Position numbers and translations under genes: made by a program
Notes under the pieces: model-generated
The model's database searches: none
Seen by the model: the letters and a program-made list of their open reading frames with translations, nothing else
What the model was told of the DNA's origin: nothing
Assembly: GCF_001690185.1 (NCBI RefSeq)
Contig: NZ_LZGN01000034.1
Location: 186,001 to 250,000 of the forward strand
Source of the DNA: Gilliamella sp. wkB308
GTDB lineage: Bacteria > Pseudomonadota > Gammaproteobacteria > Enterobacterales > Orbaceae
Reading direction: 5' to 3'
DNA length: 64,000 nt
Shown here: positions 8,984 through 19,487 of the stretch, piece after piece
Position numbering within the stretch: the stretch's first letter is position 1
How the letters are laid out: the number at the start of each line of letters is the position of its first letter

Positions 8984-9637
8984 TTACTCTTTGCTCTGTA
9001 AATACCATACGGTCATTTCCATGCGTGATTTGAAATTTAATTTTTTAAAGATACTTTTTACATGCACTTTTACGGTACTTTCAACAATATCCAGATCTTT
9101 GGCAATGCGTTTATTCGAAAGTCCTTGCACTAACAGATTAAATATTTCATGTTCTCGAGGGGTTAATAAGTTTATATCATGAATTTGTTTGGTTGTTGGT
9201 TCACCGCTGTTTCGCATATAGTGAAGAATAATATGCGAAATTGCTTCATCCATAATAATTTTACCTTCTGCGATATCTTTTAGCGCTTTAATAAAATCTT
9301 CTGGCTCCATATCCTTTAACAGGTAACCATCTGCTCCACTTTTGAGTGCGGTAATGATATCTTCTTTGGCATCCGATACCGTGAACATGATGATGCGACT
9401 TGAAATATTTTTTTCCCGTAAATAACGCAGTATTTCTAACCCATTAACATTTTGAATATTGATATCCAGTAAGATCATATCGGGATCGAGCTTTTCAGCG
9501 AGTTTTATCCCTTCTGTTCCTGACCCCGTTTCACCAATCACTTCAAAATGGCTAACGGTATTGATTAATTGTTTTACACCATTTCTAAGCATAGGGTGAT
9601 CGTCAATAAGTAGTATCGAACTTTTTATCTGTTCCAT
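8984..9637 (-). CDS. narL: Nitrate/nitrite response regulator NarL
   Basis: A 217-residue two-component regulator. The receiver domain (about 7-125) has acidic pair DD at 12-13, the phospho-acceptor Asp58 in MILLDINI, and the NarL-typical GADGYLLKDMEPEDF stretch. The LuxR/NarL helix-turn-helix (about 153-215) reads LLTPREHEIFNLLVQGLSNK and VESTVKVHVKSIFKKL. Similarity over the full length to enteric NarL, including the start ILLIDDHPMLRNGVKQLI, makes NarL a better call than NarP. It begins 3 bases after the narX stop, so the pair is one operon. Its probable local target is the 7-2-7 site upstream of nirB. Confidence 0.92.
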   Translation of the reverse strand: MEQIKSSILLIDDHPMLRNGVKQLINTVSHFEVIGETGSGTEGIKLAEKLDPDMILLDINIQNVNGLEILRYLREKNISSRIIMFTVSDAKEDIITALKSGADGYLLKDMEPEDFIKALKDIAEGKIIMDEAISHIILHYMRNSGEPTTKQIHDINLLTPREHEIFNLLVQGLSNKRIAKDLDIVESTVKVHVKSIFKKLNFKSRMEMTVWYLQSKE

Positions 9638-9640
9638 GAG

Positions 9641-11464
9641 TTACTCTTCTATTATCGTAAATGGAATGGTCTTATTGGCTTTAAATATTACCATAACTTG
9701 CGTGCCTTTTTGTGGCTCAGTATTAATTGTTAGATTACCATTTAGGATTTCTGCCCTATCTCGCATAATCACCATACCATAATGATTATCCTGCTTAACA
9801 TCAGTTTGAAAACCAATACCATTATCGCTAACACTAACCGTGATAATCTGGTTATCATCAATGGTTAACGCAATGATAACGTGTGATGCTTGTGCGTGTT
9901 TGTACACATTGTTCAGTGCTTCTCGAATAAATTGTAATAAGTGAAAAGCATGTTTGCTTTTAATGATATTGAGCGGTAATTGATATTCAAGTTGAATAGT
10001 AAATTTTAGTTTTTGATTAAACTCTTCAATCATCTCCATTAAGCTGGCATAAAAACCTGTTTGATTAAGCCGCAAACGAAAAGAGGTAATTAATTCACGT
10101 AACTGAGAATAGGTGATATTGACCTCTTTTCGCATTGTTGCTAATAGATCAATACTACTTGGTGATGTCAAATCAGATTGCATTTGTAGACAGCTAAGAT
10201 GTATTTTTAAACAGGATAATGATTGCGCAATTGAATCATGCAATTCTCTTGCCATTGCTGATCGCTCTTTCATTAATAAATACTGCTTTTGTTGCTCTAT
10301 TTGTCGATCGAGCATCATTGCAGTGGACATCTGCTCAATAAGTCCTGTTATTAAGTTTTCCTGCTCGTCGCTAAGGGTAACATTTGTCGGTTGAATGGCA
10401 AATAATATGCCATATTTTTCGCCATTGTCTTGAAGATACCAATAACGTTGGAATCCATGTTGCTGAGTATGCTTTGATTCGGTTAAACAAGCACAGCAAT
10501 GCGGATTTTGGCAGAAAGGCAATTTTTGCTCATTGTCATAACTAATCTGTTGGTAATGTTCAGGGTTTTCCGATTCATAAAATCGGATTTGAAATTGAGT
10601 GAGTGGTACAAGTTCTTCTAATTGACGTAAAATAATTAAAAAACGTTCACATAATGGCTTTGATGTATGGAGTTGTTTGGTAGCGTGATATTGAAATGAG
10701 ATGATATTATTGGTTTGTTGCAATTCCGCTGTTTTTTCAGCTACCCGTTCTTCAAGAATTAAATATTGTGATTCGATTTGCTCGGACATGTTATTTAACG
10801 CCAATCCTAACAAGTCGAATTCATTTTTTCTGGAACGTAGCGGAAAACGTTCACTAAAATTGTGTTTTGAAATAGCCTGAGCCATATTAATCAGTTTACG
10901 CCAAGGGGCGAGAAGATAACGACGTAAATAGTAAATTTGAGCAATAAGAAAGACCACAATAAGAATAATAAATAATTGTTGCAGACGAGAAATATAATGA
11001 ATCTGATTTTCGGTCTTCTGATCGATCTTATGTACTAAATAATTGGTTTTGATAACAAATTGATCGATATCCGTTTTTATCTCATCGATGTTTTTGGCTT
11101 GTGCAATTTTTATCGCAATTTCGGTACGCCATTTATTATGTAACTCATTGAATTCATCTATTAAATCATAACGTTCAAAAAGGGCTAATTGTTGTTTTGA
11201 CGACGTTATTTCACTAAAAATATTTAAACGGTCATTATCGTGTTTATTGAGGGGAACCATTGATAAAAGTTGATAACTTTTCATACGGATTAGCCCTAAT
11301 TGATTAATCATATACGCGCTACCTTTGGTATCATTAGCGACTTGAATCGATAGCGATAACGCAATTAACGCAATGGTGCCTAAAAAACACATTAATAGCG
11401 ACAAACGATTAATAATTGAAGCGTGATAGCGAGTTTTATTATTGGTTGTTTTAGTACTCAGCAT
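9641..11464 (-). CDS. narX: Nitrate/nitrite sensor histidine kinase, NarX type
   Basis: A 607-residue inner-membrane kinase. It has transmembrane helices near 18-40 and 165-185 flanking a periplasmic four-helix sensor. The nitrate-binding P-box is visible at about 48-67 (MINQLGLIRMKSYQLL). A HAMP domain follows (about 185-235), then a signalling linker, a central region with a cysteine cluster (CQNPHCCAC) as in NarX, a HisKA_3 dimerisation domain with phospho-His409 in MARELHDSIAQSL, and an HATPase domain (VSVSDNGIGF). The Cys cluster and adjacent narL argue for NarX over NarQ. No nitrate reductase genes are in the window. Confidence 0.9.
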   Translation of the reverse strand: MLSTKTTNNKTRYHASIINRLSLLMCFLGTIALIALSLSIQVANDTKGSAYMINQLGLIRMKSYQLLSMVPLNKHDNDRLNIFSEITSSKQQLALFERYDLIDEFNELHNKWRTEIAIKIAQAKNIDEIKTDIDQFVIKTNYLVHKIDQKTENQIHYISRLQQLFIILIVVFLIAQIYYLRRYLLAPWRKLINMAQAISKHNFSERFPLRSRKNEFDLLGLALNNMSEQIESQYLILEERVAEKTAELQQTNNIISFQYHATKQLHTSKPLCERFLIILRQLEELVPLTQFQIRFYESENPEHYQQISYDNEQKLPFCQNPHCCACLTESKHTQQHGFQRYWYLQDNGEKYGILFAIQPTNVTLSDEQENLITGLIEQMSTAMMLDRQIEQQKQYLLMKERSAMARELHDSIAQSLSCLKIHLSCLQMQSDLTSPSSIDLLATMRKEVNITYSQLRELITSFRLRLNQTGFYASLMEMIEEFNQKLKFTIQLEYQLPLNIIKSKHAFHLLQFIREALNNVYKHAQASHVIIALTIDDNQIITVSVSDNGIGFQTDVKQDNHYGMVIMRDRAEILNGNLTINTEPQKGTQVMVIFKANKTIPFTIIEE

Positions 11465-11574
11465 AGAATTACAATAAATTAACTAAGAAATAATGATTTA
11501 TCCGTATTGTAACGCTAAAACGATATCTTGCTGATCTTTTTTGTAACTTTTTGCGATCTTTTAGTAAAGACTGC

Positions 11575-11603
11575 TTGCAACAAGGATAAATTTTGCGTAA
11601 AAT
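11575..11603 (+). promoter_or_regulatory. Sigma-70 promoter of rplU-rpmA
   Basis: TTGCAA (11575-11580) and TAAAAT (11598-11603) are separated by 17 bases. Transcription would start near 11610, giving a leader of about 70 bases that contains the hairpin at 11628-11660. Confidence 0.6.
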
Positions 11604-11627
11604 TCACGCCCTATAAGATTAATCAAT

Positions 11628-11665
11628 GCAGACATATATGCTAAATCAGGAATAGTCTGCTTTTT
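11628..11665 (+). promoter_or_regulatory. Hairpin plus T-tract in the rplU leader (possible attenuator)
   Basis: GCAGAC (11628-11633) can pair with GTCTGC (11655-11660), directly followed by TTTTT, and lies 15-50 bases before the rplU start. A terminator-shaped element inside a ribosomal-protein leader suggests premature termination control, but the stem is only 6 bp with a long loop. Confidence 0.35.
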
Positions 11666-11680
11666 ATTGCGGAGTTAAGT

Positions 11681-11989
11681 ATGTACGCAGTTTTCCAAAG
11701 TGGTGGTAAACAACACCGAGTCAGCGAAGGACAAGTCGTTCGCTTGGAAAAAATTGAAGTCGAAACAGGTGCAGAAGTTGTTTTCGATAAAGTTTTAATG
11801 GTAGCAAATGGTGAAGACATCAAAGTTGGTGCTCCGTTTGTTGAAGGTGCAACAATTAAAGCAGAAATTGTTGAGCACGGTCGTGGCGATAAAGTGAAAA
11901 TTGTTAAATTCCGTCGTCGTAAACACTATCGTAAACAACAAGGTCACCGTCAGTGGTTCACTGATGTGAAGATCACTGCAATCGCTTAA
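11681..11989 (+). CDS. rplU: 50S ribosomal protein L21
   Basis: A 102-residue protein with the L21 signature: starts [20 protein letters not shown] and ends with the basic [20 protein letters not shown] segment that contacts 23S rRNA. The length is as in enteric L21 (103 residues). The Shine-Dalgarno GCGGAG sits upstream of the ATG. It is followed 15 bases later by rpmA, the conserved pair. A leader hairpin with a T-tract may attenuate the operon. Confidence 0.98.
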   Translation: MYAVFQSGGKQHRVSEGQVVRLEKIEVETGAEVVFDKVLMVANGEDIKVGAPFVEGATIKAEIVEHGRGDKVKIVKFRRRKHYRKQQGHRQWFTDVKITAIA

Positions 11990-12004
11990 TAGGAGTATCG
12001 AACA

Positions 12005-12265
12005 ATGGCACATAAGAAGGCTGGTGGTTCATCACGTAATGGTCGTGATTCCCAGAGTAAACGTTTAGGTGTTAAACGTTATGGTTCTCAAGAAGTTCTT
12101 GCTGGTAATATTTTAGTTCGTCAACGTGGAACTCAATTCCACCCAGGCACTAATGTAGGTTGTGGTCGTGACCATACCTTATTTGCTTTAATTGACGGAC
12201 AAGTAAAATTTGAAGTTAAAGGACCTAAAAACCGTCGTTATGTTAGTGTAATTGCTAACAGCTAA
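12005..12265 (+). CDS. rpmA: 50S ribosomal protein L27
   Basis: An 86-residue protein starting [20 protein letters not shown], the L27 N-terminal tail that reaches the peptidyl-transferase centre, and ending in the conserved [15 protein letters not shown] region. It begins after the Shine-Dalgarno AGGAG at 11991-11995. No N-terminal cleavage extension is present, as expected outside Firmicutes. A strong terminator follows at 12291-12318, which ends the rplU-rpmA unit before yhbE. Confidence 0.98.
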   Translation: MAHKKAGGSSRNGRDSQSKRLGVKRYGSQEVLAGNILVRQRGTQFHPGTNVGCGRDHTLFALIDGQVKFEVKGPKNRRYVSVIANS

Positions 12266-12290
12266 TAAAAAGCGGTTTAACGTTTATGGA

Positions 12291-12318
12291 AGCCTCACAG
12301 CTATTGTGGGGCTTTTTT
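12291..12318 (+). terminator. Rho-independent terminator after rpmA
   Basis: Stem AGCCTCACA (12291-12299) pairs with TGTGGGGCT (12305-12313, one G-U), loop of 5 bases, followed by five T. It should stop most rplU-rpmA transcripts before yhbE. Confidence 0.85.
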
Positions 12319-12349
12319 CATTTCTTGAATTCATATAATATTATTTAAT

Positions 12350-14484
<2,135 letters not shown>

Positions 14485-14547
14485 TAATAACCTAAATAAG
14501 TTAAACTTATCACTTCAAATTATCAACTAAAATATCAGCATTAAGAA

Positions 14548-14583
14548 AATACAGGGTGACATAGCCCTGTATTCCTCTCTATT
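14548..14583 (+). terminator. Terminator after obgE
   Basis: Perfect 9-bp stem (14548-14556 with 14565-14573), loop of 8 bases, followed by a pyrimidine-rich tract (CCTCTCTATT). It lies about 60 bases past the obgE stop codon. Confidence 0.65.
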
Positions 14584-14672
14584 ATTCTCAGGCTAACACA
14601 ATGATTTTATATTAAAAAAATTGGTTATTTACATTTTTATTTTGTTTTTTGAAAAAAGTCAAAAAAAAACGC

Positions 14673-14701
14673 TTGCTTTTAATAATGAGAATTATTATCA
14701 T
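14673..14701 (+). promoter_or_regulatory. Promoter and Fur box of the RyhB small RNA
   Basis: TTGCTT (14673-14678) and TATCAT (14696-14701) are separated by 17 bases. Between and over them, 14681-14699 matches the 19-bp Fur box consensus at 16 of 19 positions. Fur with iron would cover the promoter and repress, so the RNA should be made under iron starvation, as for enteric ryhB. Confidence 0.85.
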
Positions 14702-14707
14702 TAAGAT

Positions 14708-14806
14708 GTACTTGATTAGAGCGTCGCAAGACTTCTGAAAAAGTATGACATTGCTCACATTGCTTCCAATGTTTGCCAGCCTAGCGCAACTATGCTGGCT
14801 TTTTTA
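14708..14806 (+). ncRNA. ryhB: RyhB iron-stress small RNA
   Basis: The 22 bases at 14747-14768 are, as I recall the sequence, identical to the conserved target-pairing core of enteric RyhB (GACATTGCTCAC followed by ATTGCTTCCA). Downstream there is a terminator stem (GCCAGC 14775-14780 with GCTGGC 14794-14799) and a T-tract, which also resembles the enteric terminator. The predicted start near 14708 gives about 99 nucleotides, against roughly 90 in E. coli. RyhB pairs with mRNAs of iron-using proteins with the help of Hfq and lowers their expression when iron is scarce. The exact 5' end is inferred from the promoter. The terminator abuts the stop codon of the convergent lipoprotein gene. Confidence 0.92.
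14775..14805. terminator. RyhB terminator, also facing the convergent lipoprotein gene
   Basis: The 6-bp GC-rich stem GCCAGC/GCTGGC is followed by six T on the plus strand. On the minus strand it lies immediately after the stop codon of the gene at 14809-15177 and could serve both transcripts. Confidence 0.8.
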
Positions 14807-14808
14807 TT

Positions 14809-15177
14809 TTAAAGTGATTTTAAATCCGATGTTTTGATAACTAATTGATCATCAATGACCATTTTCCATTGACCGTCCTCAAAATAAGGAGGCGTATTTA
14901 CTTTGAATAAAGAATTTAAACCTAAAACCCCTACTTTAAAATCATCACCAATAAATTCTTGTATCGGCCCTTTAATGGTTGTAGTCACCCCATCTTTTTT
15001 ATGATTGTAAGTAACTCTGGCGTCTTTAGCTATACTTATCACCATATATTCACCTTGCCATTTGCCAATATAGTTACTTTTTTCGGGTGGAATTGCATCA
15101 AGTCCGTCACATGCAGTAATAAAGATGGCAAGTATTAGAAGTAGATAAACATGTTTTATATTTTTTAATAATTTCAA
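14809..15177 (-). CDS. Small putative lipoprotein, lipocalin-like
   Basis: A 122-residue protein with a Lys-rich start, a hydrophobic stretch and the lipobox-like end FITAC at residues 19-23, so it is probably a lipoprotein. The remainder alternates short polar and hydrophobic beta-type stretches (IGKWQGEYMVISIAKDARV, then a Lys/Asp turn), resembling small lipocalin-like or DUF-type envelope proteins. I do not recognise a specific family. It lies 32 bases downstream of smrB on the same strand and ends against the ryhB terminator. Function unknown. Confidence 0.7.
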   Translation of the reverse strand: MKLLKNIKHVYLLLILAIFITACDGLDAIPPEKSNYIGKWQGEYMVISIAKDARVTYNHKKDGVTTTIKGPIQEFIGDDFKVGVLGLNSLFKVNTPPYFEDGQWKMVIDDQLVIKTSDLKSL

Positions 15178-15209
15178 GTTGTTATTCCTTATGTGTTTAA
15201 AATTTATTT

Positions 15210-15740
15210 TTAGTTATTGATTGTATCAAATAAAATAAGTAATGCTGCATTGCCGCCAAATTCTTTCGGTGCTTGATGAAAACAAATGATATTAGGGTGC
15301 TGGGCTAACCACATTGGTGTCTGTTTTTTTAAGATGTTTTTACCATGTCCATACATGATACAAGCACAATGTGCGTTTTCGCTTAAGCAGGCAGTAATAA
15401 GCGATGCTATTTCTTTTTTCGCTTCTTGCTGCGTTAATCCATGTAGATCTAAAAAAAATTCAGGTTCATAAAATCCACGACGTAATTTTTTAATCTCATA
15501 AGGATCAGCGTTGTCTCGACTATAACGAATGGGATCGTCTTGTAAAAGTGGTTGATAATCATCCGAAAAATAAAACTCAGCATGATTTTTTTCATGTTGT
15601 CGTTTTTCAATCGCAATGGCTTTTTGAGATCGTTTTAAGGGTTTATGAACAACGGTATCTTGTGCAAGTTTTTGGGTATTGCCAATGCTACTTTTGAATA
15701 AGTTTATCTCTTCTTGAGTTAATTTAAATTTTTCTGTCAT
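15210..15740 (-). CDS. smrB: Ribosome-rescue endonuclease SmrB
   Basis: A 176-residue protein with a charged N-terminal extension and a C-terminal Smr domain (about 90-175). Key motifs are FLDLHGLTQQEAKKEI (the DLHG box) and CIMYGHGKNILKKQTPMWL (the GHGxG-like box). In E. coli SmrB cuts mRNA between collided ribosomes. The N-terminal stretch LKRSQKAIAIEKRQHE resembles the part that contacts ribosomes. It begins 6 bases after nth ends, so the two are probably co-transcribed, followed by the small lipoprotein gene. Confidence 0.92.
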   Translation of the reverse strand: MTEKFKLTQEEINLFKSSIGNTQKLAQDTVVHKPLKRSQKAIAIEKRQHEKNHAEFYFSDDYQPLLQDDPIRYSRDNADPYEIKKLRRGFYEPEFFLDLHGLTQQEAKKEIASLITACLSENAHCACIMYGHGKNILKKQTPMWLAQHPNIICFHQAPKEFGGNAALLILFDTINN

Positions 15741-15746
15741 TGATAA

Positions 15747-16385
15747 TTACTCTGGGTAAACTTTTTGTTTGAATTCACATAAATCTTCAATCACACAAGC
15801 CCCACATCGAGGTTTTCTGGCGATACAAGTATAACGTCCATGCAAAATTAACCAGTGGTGGCAATTTATTTTGTACTCTTTGGGTACCACTTTCAATAAT
15901 TTTTCTTCTACTGCCTCAACGGTTTTTCCCGGAGCAAAGCCCGTGCGATTGCTGACACGAAAAATATGGGTATCAACCGCAATTGTTGGCCAACCAAAAG
16001 CCGTATTTAGCACTACATTCGCTGTTTTTCTGCCGACACCAGGTAATGCGATTAATGCATCAAAATTTTCAGGCACTTGACCTTGATATTTCTCAACTAA
16101 AATCTGACAGGTTTTTATAATATTAACTGCTTTACTATTGTATAAGCCAATGGTACGGATATAACTTTTGAGCTTATCAACCCCTAGTGCTAAGATTTGT
16201 TCCGCTGTATTAGCAATTGCAAATAAAGGTTTGGTCGCTTTGTTTACACTCACATCGGTTGCTTGTGCAGAAAGAACAACAGCAATAAGTAATTCAAAAG
16301 GCGTTTGATAAACAAGTTCAGTTGTTGGATCTTTAATGTGATCTTTTAATCTTTCTAAAATTTGAATACGAGTTGATTGTTTCAC
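15747..16385 (-). CDS. nth: Endonuclease III (DNA glycosylase/AP lyase)
   Basis: A 212-residue base-excision repair enzyme for oxidised pyrimidines. It shows the helix-hairpin-helix LPGVGRKTANVVL with the catalytic Lys, the catalytic Asp in VDTHIFRVSNRTG, and the C-terminal [4Fe-4S] motif Cys187-X6-Cys194-X2-Cys197-X5-Cys203. Length and all catalytic residues match E. coli Nth (211 residues). It is the first gene of a probable nth-smrB-lipoprotein unit, divergent from putP across a 271-base gap that shows no clear element. Confidence 0.97.
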   Translation of the reverse strand: MKQSTRIQILERLKDHIKDPTTELVYQTPFELLIAVVLSAQATDVSVNKATKPLFAIANTAEQILALGVDKLKSYIRTIGLYNSKAVNIIKTCQILVEKYQGQVPENFDALIALPGVGRKTANVVLNTAFGWPTIAVDTHIFRVSNRTGFAPGKTVEAVEEKLLKVVPKEYKINCHHWLILHGRYTCIARKPRCGACVIEDLCEFKQKVYPE

Positions 16386-16656
16386 TGAATATGATAAATA
16401 TAAATAACATGTCTAATATTATATACTTTATTTGTACAAATATTGTAGGTTAAATTTAATTTTTAGCTAAAATCACCTTATCCGACTATAGTTAAAATTA
16501 CGGCAAAATAATAATCTCAATGCCCTATCTGAACAATTTAAGCGTGATAGATTCTCAGCTTGGTTATATTCATTCATCGCCTGCTTTTTAGCATGTGGTT
16601 TTTATGATAAGCTACTCCACTATTTTTTAATTTCATCAACAAGGTTTTTTAAAAAT

Positions 16657-18144
16657 ATGTCCTTACCAATGATTGTCACCTTTGCTATATACATTTTAGG
16701 AATGATTGCGATCGGTTTTTTTGCCTTTCGATCAACGCAAAACTTTGGTGATTACATTTTGGGAGGGCGCCGTATCGGTAGTGTTGTCACTGCGCTTTCG
16801 GCTGGCGCTTCGGACATGAGTGGTTGGTTATTAATGGGGCTGCCAGGGGCTGTTTTTTTATTCGGTATTTCGCAAAGTTGGATTGCAATCGGCTTAATAA
16901 TTGGTGCTTATTTAAATTGGTTACTGATTGCTGGGCGGTTACGTGTTTTTACTGAAATTAATCACAATTCCCTGACTTTACCCGACTATTTTGCTCGCCG
17001 ATTTGATGATAAAAGCGCTTTGTTGCGTATTATTTCAGCGGTAATCATTCTTATCTTTTTTACGATTTATTGTGCGTCAGGCGTTGTTGCCGGTGCAAAA
17101 CTTTTTGAAAGTACCTTTGGGATGAGTTACGGTTGGGCAATGTTAGCCGGTGCTGGCGCAACAATCGCTTATACTTTTATAGGTGGTTTTTTAGCGGTCA
17201 GTTGGACGGATACTATTCAAGCGAGTTTGATGATGTTTGCACTTATCTTAACGCCCGTTATGGTTATGGTGAACGCGGGTGGTTTTACCGATGCCTTAGC
17301 AAATATTGAATCGCTCAATCCTGATTATACCAACATCTTTGCACACATGGATTTTATCGCTATTATTTCATTGCTTGGGTGGGGGCTTGGTTATTTTGGA
17401 CAACCGCATATTTTAGCGCGCTTTATGGCGGCTGATTCACATGATGTGATGAAAAATGCCCGTCGAATTAGTATGACTTGGATGATTTTATGTTTAGGTG
17501 GTGCAATAACGGTAGGATTCTTTGGTATTGCTTTCTTTGCTAATCATCCAGAGTTTTCAGATCTCATTAATAACGGTAAACATGAACGTATTTTTATCGA
17601 GTTATCTAAATTACTGTTTAATCCATGGGTTGCTGGTGTTTTATTAGCGGCGATTTTAGCTGCGGTAATGAGCACGTTAAGTTGTCAGTTACTTGTCTGT
17701 TCAAGCGCGTTAACAGAAGATTTTTATCGTGCCTTTTTTAGACCGAAAGCAAAACAACGTGAACTTGTTTGGGTTGGGCGAATTATGGTTTTACTGGTCT
17801 CAGTCATCGCCATTTTATTAGCAATTAACCCTAATAATAGTGTCTTAGATTTAGTTAGTCATGCATGGGCAGGATTTGGTGCTGCCTTTGGCCCCATTAT
17901 TGTGTTTTCAGTATTTTGGTCACGTATGACACGCAATGGCGCTCTAGCTGGTATGATTACAGGAGCGGCAACAGTATTGCTTTGGATTAATTTTAACTGG
18001 TTTAATCTTTATTCACTTATTCCTGGTTTCTTATTTGCGTCTTTAGCGATAGTGATTTTTAGTTTATGTGATAAAAAACCGAATGAAATAGTGGAAGATC
18101 ATTTTAAACAGGCGTATAAACGTTATCATAATAAAGTAGAATAG
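16657..18144 (+). CDS. putP: Sodium/proline symporter
   Basis: A 495-residue inner-membrane symporter of the SSS family with about 13 helices. Early conserved segments include GDYILGGRRIG and LSAGASDMSGWLLMGLPGA, which carry the sodium and proline contact residues. The length matches E. coli PutP (502). PutP takes up proline as carbon/nitrogen source or osmolyte. No putA gene is adjacent. The gap to tyrS is 68 bases, and no clear terminator is seen there. Confidence 0.93.
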   Translation: MSLPMIVTFAIYILGMIAIGFFAFRSTQNFGDYILGGRRIGSVVTALSAGASDMSGWLLMGLPGAVFLFGISQSWIAIGLIIGAYLNWLLIAGRLRVFTEINHNSLTLPDYFARRFDDKSALLRIISAVIILIFFTIYCASGVVAGAKLFESTFGMSYGWAMLAGAGATIAYTFIGGFLAVSWTDTIQASLMMFALILTPVMVMVNAGGFTDALANIESLNPDYTNIFAHMDFIAIISLLGWGLGYFGQPHILARFMAADSHDVMKNARRISMTWMILCLGGAITVGFFGIAFFANHPEFSDLINNGKHERIFIELSKLLFNPWVAGVLLAAILAAVMSTLSCQLLVCSSALTEDFYRAFFRPKAKQRELVWVGRIMVLLVSVIAILLAINPNNSVLDLVSHAWAGFGAAFGPIIVFSVFWSRMTRNGALAGMITGAATVLLWINFNWFNLYSLIPGFLFASLAIVIFSLCDKKPNEIVEDHFKQAYKRYHNKVE

Positions 18145-18212
18145 ATTTCAATAAAAACAGAGTTATCCAAAGTCAAATTTCAACGTAATAAAATTTTTAT
18201 AGGTAAAATAAC

Positions 18213-19484
18213 ATGACAAAAAATGTGATCAAACAACTGCAAGAGCGAGGATTGATTGCTCAACTGACAGATGAAAAAGCTCTCATGGAACTAATTGAAC
18301 AAAATCCTATAGCGCTTTATTGTGGTTTTGATCCCACTGCTGATAGTTTGCATCTAGGTCATTTGGTACCATTACTTTGTTTAAAACGCTTCCAGTTAGC
18401 TGGTCATAAACCGATTGCGCTTGTTGGCGGTGCAACAGGTTTGATTGGTGACCCAAGTTTTAAAGCCGTTGAACGTAAATTAAATACTCAAGAGACTGTT
18501 GTTGAATGGAGCGAAAAAATTAAACAACAAGTTTCCCCATTCTTAGACTTTAATTGTGGTGCAAATGCAGCGATTGTTGCTAATAACTATGATTGGTTTG
18601 GTGGCATGAATGTATTAACTTTTTTACGTGACATTGGTAAATATTTTTCAGTTAATGCCATGATTAACAAAGAATCAGTCAAACAACGTATTGATCGTGA
18701 TGAAGCGGGGATCTCATTTACTGAGTTTTCTTACAGTTTATTACAATCTTATGATTTTGCTTGTTTAAATAAAGATCATAATGTGGTGTTACAAATTGGG
18801 GGATCAGATCAATGGGGTAATATTACTGCCGGTATTGATTTAACTCGTCGATTACATCAAAAACAAGTTTATGGTTTAACGGTTCCTTTAATTACCAAAT
18901 CTGACGGTACAAAATTCGGTAAAACGGAAAGCGGTGCGGTTTGGCTTGATCCTAAAAAGACCAGTCCATATAAATTCTATCAATTTTGGATTAATACCGC
19001 TGATGCTGATGTTTATCGTTTCTTAAAATTCTTTACTTTCATGTCATTAAATGAAATCGATGCACTTGAAGAAGAAGATAAAAATAGCGGTGTGGCACCG
19101 AGAGCACAATATGTTCTTGCTGAAGAAGTCACACGCTTAGTCCATGGTGAAGAAGGCTTAATGGCAGCTAAACGTATCACTGAAAGTTTATTCTCAGGAA
19201 AATTAGCCGATTTATCTCATGCCGATTTTGAACAATTAGCGCAAGACGGTATGCCAACAATTACGGTTGAGGGCGATATTGATTTGCAACAAGCGATCGT
19301 TAATGCGCAGTTTGCACCATCAAGAGGCCAAGCCAGAACAATGATTGAATCTAATGCGATTTCGGTTAATGGTGAACGTAACGCAACAACTGATTATCAC
19401 TTTTCACAAGAAGATAAGCTTTTTGGACGTTATACATTGCTTCGTCGAGGTAAGAAATATTACTGCTTACTAATTTGGAGTTAA
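18213..19484 (+). CDS. tyrS: Tyrosyl-tRNA synthetase
   Basis: A 423-residue class I aminoacyl-tRNA synthetase. The HIGH-like motif is HLGHLVPLL with the preceding [15 protein letters not shown], and the KMSKS-like loop is [12 protein letters not shown]. An S4 RNA-binding domain sits at the C-terminus (about 355-420, with [20 protein letters not shown]). The length matches E. coli TyrS (424). It is followed 3 bases later by pdxY, the same order as in enteric bacteria. Confidence 0.98.
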   Translation: MTKNVIKQLQERGLIAQLTDEKALMELIEQNPIALYCGFDPTADSLHLGHLVPLLCLKRFQLAGHKPIALVGGATGLIGDPSFKAVERKLNTQETVVEWSEKIKQQVSPFLDFNCGANAAIVANNYDWFGGMNVLTFLRDIGKYFSVNAMINKESVKQRIDRDEAGISFTEFSYSLLQSYDFACLNKDHNVVLQIGGSDQWGNITAGIDLTRRLHQKQVYGLTVPLITKSDGTKFGKTESGAVWLDPKKTSPYKFYQFWINTADADVYRFLKFFTFMSLNEIDALEEEDKNSGVAPRAQYVLAEEVTRLVHGEEGLMAAKRITESLFSGKLADLSHADFEQLAQDGMPTITVEGDIDLQQAIVNAQFAPSRGQARTMIESNAISVNGERNATTDYHFSQEDKLFGRYTLLRRGKKYYCLLIWS

Positions 19485-19487
19485 TTT

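Noticed and set aside
8943-9182. Small plus-strand frame at the end of narL
   Set aside because: It overlaps the conserved NarL DNA-binding domain in antisense and has no start region of its own.
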